From positions 1,488,001 to 1,552,000 of the forward strand of contig JAKZZE010000010.1 in NCBI GenBank assembly GCA_024220505.1: a DNA stretch of 64,000 bases. Direction: 5' to 3'. The position numbers and the translations under genes are program-made. The notes under the pieces were generated by a model. It saw nothing but the letters and a program-made list of their open reading frames with translations, had not been told where the DNA came from and did no database searches. This document shows, one piece after another, positions 20,972 through 34,300 of the stretch. The number at the start of each line of letters is the position of its first letter. Within the stretch, counting starts at the first letter, position 1. The stretch comes from Rhizopus arrhizus. Taxonomy: Eukaryota > Mucoromycota > Mucoromycetes > Mucorales > Rhizopodaceae.

Positions 20972-22569
20972 GATTTGATATATAAGATGATACTTAAAAG
21001 AAAGAGAGTAGTTTCTGTATGTGTTATATAAAAGTATCAATTGGAATTTACCGAAAAACGGCTAGATTTATCTATAAAAGGAAAATTGTAAGGTCTTAAG
21101 ATATTTCCGCGCCAAAAGGATTACTGTTTCCGGTAAATTGGACTACCATTAAACTACATCATGCTGTTTCTTTGCACTAATTTACCTATTTTGTATAATT
21201 CCATATTAAATAATTATTTATTAAGCTTTTCAAGAAAATTGAAAAATCAAAATGGATTGATTCAGAAATAGCAATTATTATTCAAAGCAACGGAGCAAAA
21301 CATATATGCTTAGCGATCCTTCATGACATAAATGAATTATTTTTATTAAATAGTTATCTTTTTACTCTAAAACTTAACCCGGATCACTCACTTTTTCAAT
21401 TTCTTTACCTAACAGCAATAAAATAAAATAATAACAATAAAAAAAAAACTTCATTGTTCATCGGCTTTCATTTACTTTTCCTCTTCTTCTTCCTTTGGTT
21501 TGCTTGTTTATGTTTCAGCTGAGGTTTGAAATTACAAGTTGGAGTCAACGATATTTAAAAGCTACTTCATTAAGAACAAAACTATGGTTTTCTTCAAAGA
21601 AAAAAAGATGTATTTTTTTATTTAAAGTTGAACCTAATATGGTGATAATGAATTTAGGCTCTGCTGCATATGACTTATTAAGCTTAGATGTAATGTACTG
21701 TTTGTTATGGCTGAATTAACTTGTGTTAAATCAAATTCGATTGCTTGTGTTTTCATCTTGTCTTATTCTGATAAATAGTTTCATGAAAACTTTTATTTTG
21801 ATAGAACAAAATAATCTAGAGCTTTTTCTCTCATCTCCTTGTTTGCTCTTTTTATATTATTCACAAAAAAGGATATATTAAAGTGATTGACAAAAGATTT
21901 ATGCATAATAGATCAAAAGTTAGTTTCATTAATTATCTCCCTACTATGAAGTGATGTCTGGGAGTCCAAATGTTCCTTAGAGTAGAACAAAAAGACCACA
22001 GCAAGTCTCGATGATTGTCAACCGGGTACATGACGGATTTATACAAGAATAACAAAAGAAGACGTGGTAACTGGGCTGTAAAAGAAAAAGATGAATAGAA
22101 TGAAAAGATAGCTTATTGGTAAAGTGTGTTTAACTCGTTGTATTGTGCTACAATTCATCATCCTTTTCCATTTATAATAAATGGTGTTACACTTTAATAT
22201 GTCAAACTGCATTCTTTGACTGCTTTACCCCTCTTTTTTGTGTTATTCTTTTTTTTTTCCCTCCTCCTTATTTCTTTTTTTTTAACTTTCTTTCTTTTAT
22301 TATTATTATTTATGACAGTTATTGAGAATAAGGTAAATCAATAAAACGAATAAGAATAATTTATTTATTTCATTTGCTTAGACGACAGAAATACAAACTG
22401 AGTCAAAAGGTAACTAAAAAAAAAACAGATTTTATCTTGAAAGCTAAATAAACAATTTTATTTATAAAAGATGTTTCCGGAATAAGTAAGGGCATAGAAA
22501 AAAAAAAACGTATCGGAAAGCGGCGTATTCATTCATTTGATAGACACAATCAACCCTACACGTGAAACA
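20972..22569. other. Intergenic, about 1.6 kb, nothing recognised
   Basis: AT-rich divergent region between the P450 (minus) and the NDP-kinase-like gene (plus). It presumably holds both promoters. No tRNA or repeat family recognised. Confidence 0.5.
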
Positions 22570-24841
22570 ATGGTAGCCATAATCAAACCCGACGCTTTGT
22601 CTCATAAAGACGCCATTGTTCAACGTATTCAGCAAGAAGGGTTTAATATCTTGAAAGAAAGCATATTTAAAATAACAATTGAACAAGCCAGAGAGTTGTA
22701 TGGTAATCAAAAAGATTATTCTGCCATAAACGAATTCATTGAATGGGTGAGCAGGTTAGCTTATATCAAATGACATGTGTATAATCTCCTTCTAAAAAAA
22801 AACTATCCTAGTTCCGACCTGTGTGCTTTAGTCATTGAAAAAGAGAATGCAATCAAAGATTTTACAGAATTATTAGGTTCAAAAAATAGCAGCAAAGCAA
22901 AGAAGAAGAAGCCTAAATCGTAAATCTTTTTTCTTAACCGCCCCCTTGTTTTTTTTTAAACTTTTTTTATAGCTTACGTGCCTTATATGGTAAAGATCGC
23001 TTTTATAACGCCGTCGATGGAAGTGAAACTTTAGAAAATGCTCAAAAAGAAATCAAAATACTTTTTAGTCAGCCTAAACAAAGCTCTTCTAATGGTTCTA
23101 CTGAGATGATGAATGAAATGATGAGTGATCCTCTTCCTTCTCCTGCTGCATCACCTGTCATCGAAGGCAGTCAATCCAGGGAGATAGCCTTGTGCGACCA
23201 ATCGGTCCCTGCTGCTAAGGAGAAGGATACCGCACAAAATGTTTTAGAAGGCGCTTCTGAACAGCAGAAAGATATCTCTGACACTGTAACTGAGTCTACT
23301 ATTATCTCTGTAAAAATTGAAGAGACAAGTAATCCTGTACAGATTGCTTTGACAGATGCTTCGGGAAAAGTTAAAGAAGAACAAACATCCGAATCGGCAG
23401 TCCAGGAAGGGCCAAACATGGATGCTGCTACACATGATGTTTCTGTACAACAAGATAATTCAGCCAAGGTAGAAGAGCCGTCTGAACCTGTCACTCAGGA
23501 AGAAATAAAGACAGACGGTGCTACGGAGAACATTTCGACAGATGTTTCTGTACAACAGCGTGTTTCAGAAGAAATAGAAAAAGTTCTGCTTATTGCCAAA
23601 GAAGAGGTCGAGATCAACGATTCTGGAGCCACATCAAGTATTTCAAAAGATGATTCTGTGCAACATAGTGGCCTGGCCAAGGAGCAAGAGCAAGAATCTA
23701 TTTCCGATATTAAAAATGAAGAAAAATCAGTGGTGGCCAGTGCCACTGATGTCATACATGAGCTTTCTACGGAAAAACAAAACGACGTAATTGAAAAAGA
23801 AGAACAAGACCAAGTGCTTGCTACCAAAGAAGAAGAAAAGGAAATGAATGTGGAAAAAAAAGACGACATAAATGCCTCACAGGAAGCTTTAGAAGAGATT
23901 TCTTCCCACCTGAACGATACAAGCAAAGCTAAAGAGCAGATTTCTATAACTGAAGTTAAAGAAAAGACAAGCATTTCTGATTCCACACCAGATACTGTGA
24001 TAGATAACTCTTCAGAGCAGCAAAATGTAGCATCTAACGACAGTTCAACGAAAACGACCGAATCATTTCAAGACAAATCAACAAAAGCATCTGAATCACT
24101 CAAATTAAGTCCTGTTTCATCCAACAACTCAGTCGGTAACGAAAGAAGACGTGTTAAGGTCCCGTTGGAAAAGCCTGCACCCTCAAGCTCTCGTCTTCGA
24201 CAGCCTTTAATAAAAAATACCGCCAAGTCATCTATCAATCTAGGAAAGCCCACATTAAGAAAAGTAGATCGTAAGCCTATTCCCAGCGAGCTTCTCAAAG
24301 ACGTAAAAGGCACAAGCCGCATTGCTAAACTTTCACCTACCAAAACATCTGAAGAAAAGAAGAGTACGGAAACAGAGCATTTGGTGAAAAAGAAGGCAGC
24401 GAAGCCCTCAAAGAATTTACCCAGAGTAGCCCTTCTAGCCAATCAAAAGCCAAAACCGGAAACTGAACAACAGGAAACAAAACAACCAGAGGCCAAGAAA
24501 AAGAGAACGTCTTCAACAAAGGATTTCATTAATAGGCTAACGACACCTACTGTGGCAAGCATAAATAAAAAGTCCGAGACAAACAATGATGCACAGCCTG
24601 CGATGCGGGTTAAAAAGCAGACGAATACTGTAAAAAGTTCCAAAGTATCTCCTCATGACATTGTAACAAAGGTAAATGACTAATATCCAAAAATAAGAGA
24701 AAGATACTAATTCTATTGTGTTAATGAAGCGCTCTTCAACAGTTCAAGTTAAAGAAGCAAGATCTTAAAGCTATTTTGATACGAAATCAAACATATACAA
24801 AACTTACCCCTCCGCAAACACAAGAAGCCTTTCCTGCATAA
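22570..24841 (+). CDS. NDP-kinase-like domain protein with long charged tail; catalytic His replaced
   Basis: Exons 22570-22754, 22812-22919, 22973-24671 and 24743-24841 give 696 aa. If the last intron is not removed, the frame stops at 24683 (667 aa). Residues 1-125 read as a nucleoside diphosphate kinase fold: the N-terminal IIKPDAL with the conserved Lys, ALVIEKENAIKDFTELLG, then LRALYGKDRFYNAVDGSETL. The active-site His of the NAxHGSDS motif is Asp here, so the usual phospho-histidine chemistry should be lost. An insert of about 20 residues (rich in K and S) sits before LRALYG. The rest is a low-complexity Glu/Ser/Thr/Lys region with loose repeats around DVSVQQ, then a basic segment. The role is unknown; a binding or scaffold function is possible. 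Confidence 0.8.
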
Positions 24842-24929
24842 AGAAATCAAATCTAAAAATAAAATAAAAAAAAGTGTATAAGCATAATCATATTTATTGC
24901 ATAAGTTAAAAGGAGGCAAATGAGTGGAT

Positions 24930-25298
24930 TTATTCTTCGTCAGTATCCATGGTATCCTCTTCTTCATCGTCTATTTCTTCGCTTGTCAGTGTTGGAGTTT
25001 CTTCAATTTGTTTGTCTTTAAGCCAGTGCTGATATTTCTTTGTATGTCCTACATCAGTTTGATTGCGACATTCTCTTCCATAAATACATAATGGTCTTTG
25101 ATGTATTGATTCTAGCGAAATATAAAAAATTAATAACAAATTACTTAAAAGATTAATTTGTATTTACCAGGAATATCAACAGAACAATTGTTGCTTGTCA
25201 TGCGGTTTTCGAGGATCATGGACAAAACATAATCTGAGCAAGAATTACATACTCTGCTATCCAAATTCACGTCAAGAGGCGTATTCCATTTTTTCTCT

Positions 25299-25343
<45 letters not shown>

Positions 25344-28300
25344 TTATTGATTGAATATGAAAGCAGTGTTTCTTCCACTTACTGTAGAGGCCATTAGTTA
25401 TGTAACTGTCAATATCTGAATCAAATATATCTTTTGGAGTCTGTTGTTGATGTATAAGATAGGCTTTTAATAACTCCTTTTCATATTCATTGAAATGATC
25501 GTATTGGTATTTGCTAAATTCACAGTCCTTCAGCTTGACGTTATCATGAACCATTGAGCAAAAACACAAGGCACACATTGAAGAATCTTTGATGACGAGT
25601 AGATAACGAATTCTAACCCTGTTTTCGTCATGCACCATATATTCGTTATGATTTAGTACAATGTCATTTGTTTGTTCAGTAAAAGTGTTTTTGACGCAAG
25701 GACCAAATGTAATACGGGTCTATTTATAAATTGTGTTTTTAACATTTGCTGCACAGACTTTTTAAGGAAAAAAAAACTTACACCGTTCTTATCAAATACA
25801 GTATTGAATGGATCTGGTACTTGCTGACCTAATGCTTGCACAGAATCATATGGTGCTGAATCTGTTTTTTGTGAGCTACTAAAGGTTTGTATTCGACCAA
25901 GGGCTACTTCACAGAGCAGCATGATCTTGTAAGGAGAGCTGGCAGACATGTAGCTGTCATGACAATAGCTCAATGATTTCATAAAGTTGTCAGCAAAATA
26001 TACGCCTGTTCCTAACATAGCGCCCTATATAATTTACACAAGTCAGTCATTTCTGGATTTTAAACCAATATCTCTTACATTGGTCTGGGCTGTATTGGGT
26101 GCACCGCGAAGGCCTTGCTTTAAGATACCCATAATGTTACCAATTCTTGACCCATGCCATAATAGCATACGGTTTGGGCAACTTTCATAGGGACGGAATC
26201 GAGCTTGCTCTTCAGCTCTTTGAACATCAAAAAGGTGAACCAGATCATGATTTTTTGACGTAGAGTTCATATAAGACATAACCATATCGTATTCTGCTTC
26301 GCTACTGGTTATCTCTTTCATTGAACAGTTCAAAGCACGATAAGCGTAATCTAGAGGACTAATTTCATTCATACGATGCTTGGCAGCCAGGATTACATTA
26401 GCCGCAAAACCAACATAGCTGAAATCCATTAGCTTTTCAAATTCATCTTCATAATTAAACGCTGTATTATAATAGCGAGAGCTAGGCTGAAACACAGCAG
26501 TTTTGGATTCATTAGTTTTTGGCATAAGTTGAGAGTATTCAATAAGCTTTTGAGCCAGTTGGAAAGTGTATACTATCAAAAAGAAAAGTAAGAAATGCAG
26601 AAATAAATGCATTTTTTTTAGCTTACATTTGGCTAGTTGTATTTGCGATTTATCATTATAATTTTTCCTTGCAACTTTCAATTTATCGTTAAGCTCTTTG
26701 GCTTCTATCAAGAGCTGGCGGGCTTCTTCAATTCGTTTTTGCGGAACTTGACCCAGTGGCATATCAATCATTGTATCCTTGTAAACCTTTGATAGATACT
26801 GATAGTTGCAAATAAGTTTCATGACATTCAAAACGCCTGATGGTAAGTAAGATGGTGTAGAGGAAGCCATAAAGTCAAAATCATTTAAAAGCATATCTTT
26901 TGGATGCTCAGACTCTTTGAGTAGGTCGTATTTCCCAGGCTTCGCTTCAAATGATGAAAGGTCCTCCCAAGCATTAGAAGTTTTGGATCTAAAGATCGAC
27001 TTAAACTCAGCAACAGCTTCTTCTTTTGTTAAATAGGGTGTACGTTGATGTTGACCTTCTTCTCCAAATGGCCCCCAGCGTGTCCAGAGAACGTATAGAT
27101 CAAGTACCTTGTTATAGATGATACTCATTTTATAAGATCTACAATTTTTATTAATACTACCCTTCCACATGTAATTTATACACTTACGAGCTTTCAATTT
27201 CATTCCATGAATTAATATTTACTTTTAACAACATGATATCATAGGGCTCATCTGCCTCATCACACTCTACGTAGCCGACTTTTTCAAGCTTCGAGTATGG
27301 GTCAACTTTAGCTTTCATATCAACTTTTTCTTTAATTCCATCCTTTTTCTTTTTGGCATTATGCTCTTCTTGAAGAAGCTCCCTTTCTAATTGTGCAGCT
27401 TCATCTATTTGATGCATAGAAATAAAATCGACTTCCATCATATATTCCGTGCCATGGCTAGTATGGTCTTCTTCTAAAATGGTATTTTTGATTGTAGGTT
27501 CCAATCGAGTTAAGCATTCAAAAAGCTGCTTATTGGACCTTTGATATGCGTATGTGATAGGTGTATTTCCTTGACCATCTATCATGTTTAAGGCCATACG
27601 AAAGGTGTCATCGCCCATTATATCCCTAAGATATTCAAGCATGAACGTGTTTTCAGAAGAATAACCATTCAAGCAGCCAAACAGATAGGACAACATATTT
27701 CGTTCTTCATGATCATGCCACAACCAATGGATAGGAACTTGGGTTTTGTTACAAATGAGCATAACCATATCTAATTTGTTCTGCAATATAGCATGTAAAA
27801 TAGAGGGTATTTTTGTTTGTGGCAAGTTTAAGAAACTTCTGAAACCAGGCAGTGGACAAGTATGACAGCTTTCAATATTTGGATCAGCATTCAGGAGGAG
27901 CAACCGCTATATATAAAATAAATAAAGTTTTTTTCTTTCTTTCTTTTTTTTCTCCTACTTCAGCTATGACAAGATTGTTTTTAGAGATAGCTAGCTCTAA
28001 AGGGGTCATACCAGAAGCTGCATCTACAAGAGAAACTTGGGGTTCAAACTCCTGTATCATCTTGTTAAAAACAGAATCCTTAAGTTTCTTGTTATGAATC
28101 CCTCTGTCTTCTCCGCCCTTGAGTTCTTCCTCGCCGAGTTGCGCAAATAAAAATTGATAAAATATGCTTCGATTATTGGGACCATCTGACATGTTTAAAT
28201 CTACTTTATGCTCAAGAAGTGTCTATCATAGAAGCTGTATTAATAGGAGAAAACGCTCTGGACTGATTATGTTTTTATACTTTACTTCTTGATTTTGAGT

Positions 28301-31300
28301 TTTGCCATTATCCACATTAAACATAAATAAGGATCTTCCATGTTCTGGGTAGCAGTTGGGACCATACACATTGGGGTTGGCCCCTGATCTGAGCAATAGC
28401 TGATAATGAAATGAGATGTCTCTTCTTTTAAATAAGTTGATTGTGGGTTTACCTTGAATATACTTTCATCATCTTTCAAAGATGCCACAAATACAGGATG
28501 AACTAGAGATATGAGCTTCATACCGCATTCATCTTTTCTTTCAATCATTGAGGGTGTATCCAGATTTGCTTTTGCGTCTATCAATAGTCTTAGAATATCA
28601 ATATTTTCATTCTGACAAGCTGTCATGACAGCATTGGGACGGTTGTAATGACTGTCTTCGTCAGTATCTACATTATGTTCCAACAGAAGACGAACAATAT
28701 TGATGTGGTTTGCCTTGACTGCTTTCAAAAGCATAGAATCATCCTTAGGCTTATTTTGTCCACAAATGGATGCGCCTGAATTAATCAAGATCTATACATT
28801 GAAAACCAGAGAAAAAGTTTAGATTTCCTATAGTGACATTTTGATGTACAATTACTTTAACGCTTTCAGTATTCCCAGACTCAACAGCATAGTAAAGCTC
28901 AGATTTGCCATTTTCATCAAAGAGATTGATTTTTCCAGATTCTAACAGGTATTTTAATAGATCAGCTTGGCCGTGCTTTGCTGCATAATGCAAAGGAGTC
29001 CGCATAAATTTATCTGGGTAAATACCAAGATTCAATGGAGCGATTCTTGTAATAATTTCATGCAAATACTCGTGCCAGATCTCACTATATAGATCACAAA
29101 GATAGTTTAGATGAGTTATAAAGGTTTTTGTGTATTGCTTCCTTTAATACCTGTCAAATGGTGTAAAATCAGAGATAACATGCCATAAGTTTTGATTTGT
29201 ATCTTGAAGAACATCAGAAAGGGCCTCATTCTGTACAGATTGTAATAAAAGTTCAACCATATGAAATTTTCCTAAATATTAAGCAAGTCAATACAAATAC
29301 AGTAAATTTAATCATAAACAAATCTTTTACCATTGACAAGAGTGTCTCTTACAGACTCTGTATGAAAAAATATATAAGTTTAAAAATAAAATTTTTCTTA
29401 TTTTTGTTTACCGAGTAAGTTTATTCCTCTTTCCATGATCAAGTATGCCAGATTTATAACTGATTTGGATAAACTGTAGCCAAATGTTGTCATATCTTTG
29501 CCGTTCTTCAATGTAATCTTCTCTTTGAAAGATGTGCCAGAGTTACATAGCATAACAGCATAATCGACATGACCATTTTGAAGAGCTAACTGAAGCGCAC
29601 CATTCTATAAGATAAAGAGTTCATATTAGACATCACTTCTCTAAAAATAAAAGCTGGGCTTACATTGTCTGCATCCATGGCGTTGATGTTGACCTTTCTG
29701 TCAATAAGCATGGTGGTACAACTAAAAGCGCCTACACAAGCAGCATAATGAAGAGGTGTTCTTCCAAATTCGTCTTGTGCCTCGCAGTCGATATCTTCAT
29801 GATTGAGCAGGTATTTCACAATATCAATGGGATCAAATCTTTCGGCGATGTCTAATTCACCCTCAAAAATACAACCTTCATATTCCTTAATACGCTCCTT
29901 TTCTTCATTCGTCATATCAATTTTTTCTTGAGGGTTATTTTTCTTCTTTTCTTTGATTGCCTTTTGCTCCAGCTGTTTCTTTTTACCGGCTATCAACCAA
30001 GAATCGGTACAGGAATTGGAATCCAAAGCATAGGTGTTAGAAAACTTATCCAAAGCATGTTCTATTTCTTTTTTGCCTTTGAGTTCTTTCGAAATCTGAC
30101 GAAACTTTTTGGCAACAATGATAGTGTGACGATTCAGAGGTACAAAGTCCATTTTTGTGAAGACATAATGAAGTGGTGTACGACCTGTAATGAGAAATTA
30201 AATGATAAATTTTCAGGATGCTCTATTTTCTTGCAGAAAACTTACCAAAATTATCCTTTGGATTCAAATGAGCACCAGCATGTATTAACAATTTTTCAAC
30301 TCTGAATGAACGATTATTTTGCCTTTTTGTTGCTTCTATTGCAAAATGGAGTGGTGTTTTTTGAGCATTGTTGACAGAGTTACAATCGGCGCCGTAATTT
30401 AATAAGAGTTTAACTACTTGGTGTTTTTCGGTTAGAACAGCGATATGTAGAGCAGTATTTCCTTCTAATGTTTTATATGAGACATCTGCGCCTGCATCTA
30501 AAAGAGTTTGCACAACTTCAATTTTTTTGCTTTTGACAGCTTCAGCTAGAGAGGATACACCATAATTACAGAAATTGGGATCAGCACCCAAAGAAAGTAA
30601 ATCTTGAACAATTATAAGGTTTCCATTACGAGCAGCAGAAGACAATGGAGAGTTTCCTTGAAGATCACATGTATTCAGAAGAAGGGGGCATGAGCAAACT
30701 GTAGCTTTTAAATATTTCACATAGCTATCCACGATTCCTTCTTGATTCAATGAGCAAGATAAAATCAATGCTGTTTCACACTCTAATTTTAAAGTTATAG
30801 CGACAATAACAAAAATTACTAATAAACTCCTTACGCTTATTTTTCAAATGGTGTTGTAATTCCACCTTTGATTGTTCAAGTATTGTCTGAGCCAAAAGAG
30901 CATTAGACGTACTTATCGCTTTCATAAATAACGTGTTCCCATCTCCATACTGAATATTAGGGTCAGCACCAGTATCCAGAAGTAGCTTTACGATTTCAAT
31001 GTCAAAAGCTTCTTTTTTCTTGATATGATTTGAGATATTATCAATAGCGACCAAAAGTGGAGTTTGTCCAAGCTCATTTAATGCATTTATATGAGCGTTT
31101 TCAGATGGAATAGCTTTGCACATGCTCTTGAGGTTTTCAATGTCCATGTTAAAAGTGGCCTTCATAATTGGAGAGTCATGATCTGTTTTGGCTGTATAGG
31201 GGCAACCATGATATTGTATGAGGATCTCAATTGTTTTACAGAGCATAGCAGGAAAATCAGGTTTAGTGATAGTGAATTTCTGTTTTAGTGCTTCTATAGT

Positions 31301-34300
31301 CTCCAATCGTTGATTGGGAAGCTCTTCAGATTTGTCGCGTTTTTTATGATAGGCAATAGTCATGGGTGTGTTTCCAAGTATACCTTCAATATTTACTCTA
31401 AGATTTGCGTCACAACCATGCTGTAATAAGAACTGAATAAGATCAAAGCATTGTGTTTGAGCAGCTAAGGTTAAACAAAAAATTAATAACTAAGAATAAA
31501 ATATTGACAATGCATATTACCTAAGTGTATAGCGCCATAACCTGTCTGTTCAGGATATTCATATATTTTGGCCTTTGGGTTGTTCTTTTTATAATCTTTG
31601 GGGAGGGCTATAACAGCATCCATATTGCATGAGAATTTGGATAATACAAGCTTCATATATTTAATCTATTATAAAGTTGTTTAACGAAAAGTATCTTTCC
31701 AACATACTAAAATAAATAAATGTTTCAAATTTTACCCAAATGTCGAAGGAAAGAGTCAAATTCACCGGAAGGTTGCGAGCCGCTTCTTCTGCAACATTAT
31801 GTTTTTGCATATAATTTGCGCTGTACGGAGGAGTATAGCCTAGCATATCACGAATCATTTCTTTTTCTCGAACCATAGATGCTTTCTGCATGCGAATAGC
31901 TTGAGAAACTCCATAGACAATCGGAGGATAGCCTTCGTTATTTACTGTGTTAGCCTATTTACTGCATGCATTAGACAATATTTTATATAGGTTATTTATA
32001 TGTTCATGTACTATCAGTTTCAGGTCATCATTTGCAGGCTGATTTTTCTCAATAGCTTCCCACATAGCATCTGCAGCTGCCAGCAACCTATTTTTTTGAA
32101 TACAATCCATTTCTCTATGGGGCTGCAATTGCTCAATGTAGGCAATGAACCTACTGAAATAGTGGATAAAGTTGTTTCCATTTGCGTCGACATCTTTCCA
32201 ATATTTGGCACCAGACTCAATTAAAAATGTGACCATTGAATGATTATTGAATCGCATTGCAGAAGCCAATGGTGTTTCACCTTCTTGATTCTGTATATCA
32301 ATATCCGCACCATAGGCTATAAGCATTCCAGCAAGCTCTTTATGGTACATGATTCCATCCTGGTCATCATTTTCGAAAACTCTTGTTTTCTTATTAGCGT
32401 TACTACCATACCCATATGTATTCCGTCTCTTCTTTGGGTAAAATGATTCATAGAAACTAACGAGGCATTTTATATATGTCGTGTCTTTAGCGAGCGAGTG
32501 TAGACAACTATCGCCTGTGATTATGATAAACAATTAGTTACGAAGTATGCTTATTGCAAATAATCTTACCATTAATATCAGTACTATTGACATCTGCATT
32601 CATCTGCAGGAGAAGTTTAGCTTTCTTTAAATTGAGTTCTTGGTCATGTTTGCTTGAAACAGATTCGGAGACAGTGTGCTGGAGCATACTTCGTCCTTCT
32701 TCATTTTTAAAATTCACATTGATATGATGTTCAGGTAAGTCCAATAGATACTTGACAATGGCCACATGACCCTTAACATTAGCAATGGAACAAGGTGTAG
32801 TTCTCCATACATTACTCAAACCAGGGTTAGCTTGACCATAACCTATGAGTAAATGAAGAATACTAAGATGGCCAAAGGCGGCAGCATAGTGTGAAGGCCG
32901 ATTTGCGGAGCTATCAGATGCATCTGCATCTACTCCCTGTGACAAAAGATACTTGACTACATCAAAGCGACCATCAATACAGGCCAAATGCAACGCATTC
33001 TTGGAATACTTGTCACCCTTTTCAGGATCAGCTTTGCCTTCTTCCATCAGAACACGAACACATTCAAGGTGACCATTCTTAGCAGCATACATCAAAGCCG
33101 TGCGTTTATCCAAGCTTTCTATGGCATCAACTGGGCAACCATACCGGATCAAGATGCGACAAGTTTCAGCGTGTCCAAAGGATGCAGCTAAATGGAGAGC
33201 AGTCCTTTTGTTTCGGATAAGAGACTGAAATATAACGGAAGGATCTTCAGTGTCTTTTTTCTCGGACAAATGTTTGATAATAAGCTCAACGTTGTGTGTT
33301 CTGCCAAACCGAGCTGCCTGCATAAGAGGCGTCATTTTGTATTTATCTATTTGAGTTACGCCGACGCCTTGAGAAATCAGGTATTCTAAACAATCACTTG
33401 TCTCACTGGCAGCTGCAAAGAATATTACAGTTCGTCCAAAACTATCAGACGTTAATCTTTCGGCAGCATCCAAAGTTTCATAGAACTCTTGAAGATAAGC
33501 TCGAGAAGGATTGATAGCAGCACAGTGAAAAGGCGTGATTCCATAGGCATCAAATGCATTTTTCAAAATTTGAGGTTTACGATAGGATCCCAAAGGCTGG
33601 CCATCGACAAACTGGTATGATCATAGTTTAGAATACCAAATTAGGTTATAAGCTTAGAACTTACTTTCAAAGTTTCAACGTGAAGTGTATTAAAAGTGGT
33701 TCTTCCGAATGAATCAGTCTGCATTAGTTCGCAAGCCAATTTTCTACTTCCAGCTTCTACTGTATAATAGATACACCTGGGGTAACTTGAATCATATATA
33801 TTTGCCTTAAAGCTATTAATTGTACTCATTTCTTGAAAAACTGGCTTGGTAATGTGAGACATAAAGCCTTTTATAATTTCGCGAGATAATTGAAAATCAA
33901 TATCTAGCTGAAGTTTGTATTCTTGGCACATAACGTTTGAACCATGATAAAATGCGGAATCACCTTCTCGGTTTCCTCTTGATTCTTGAACTTGCCTATT
34001 TATCAACATTGGTAGGTATATACCTTAAAAAAGGGATAAAATATTTGTAAAATGTTACCTGAAAGCCATCTGTCCATAAGCACCTCTTCCATAATTTCTT
34101 CCTGTATAAGCACCATATTGAATATATCTAACAGGGATTTCTGGTCGCTTAACAGATTTCGAATGAAATTCTTCCATCTTTTCTTTAATAGTCTTTGTGA
34201 ATTCCTCCTTCCCAAGAACGATTGAATAGCTTAGAATTCCCAATTCATATTCATCATGATTGGGTGGTGCAGGCATATGCTCTGTATTATCGAATGCTGC

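Noticed and set aside
23171..24643. Several minus-strand ORFs of 60-163 codons
   Set aside because: Antisense shadows of the Glu/Ser/Lys-rich tail of the NDP-kinase-like protein.
28286..28452. Reading the frame of exon 16 straight on to 28282
   Set aside because: The other frame from 28399 gives ankyrin-type sequence (LLLRSGANPNVYG) and joins in phase after an intron at 28400-28452; the straight frame ends in a stop and cannot be linked.
31955..32011. Open frame continuing past 32012 to a stop at 31955 as the end of a separate ankyrin gene
   Set aside because: A 57-nt GT-AG intron (31955-32011, phase 0) removes the stop and links directly to the next ankyrin-type exon; all other exons chain the same way.
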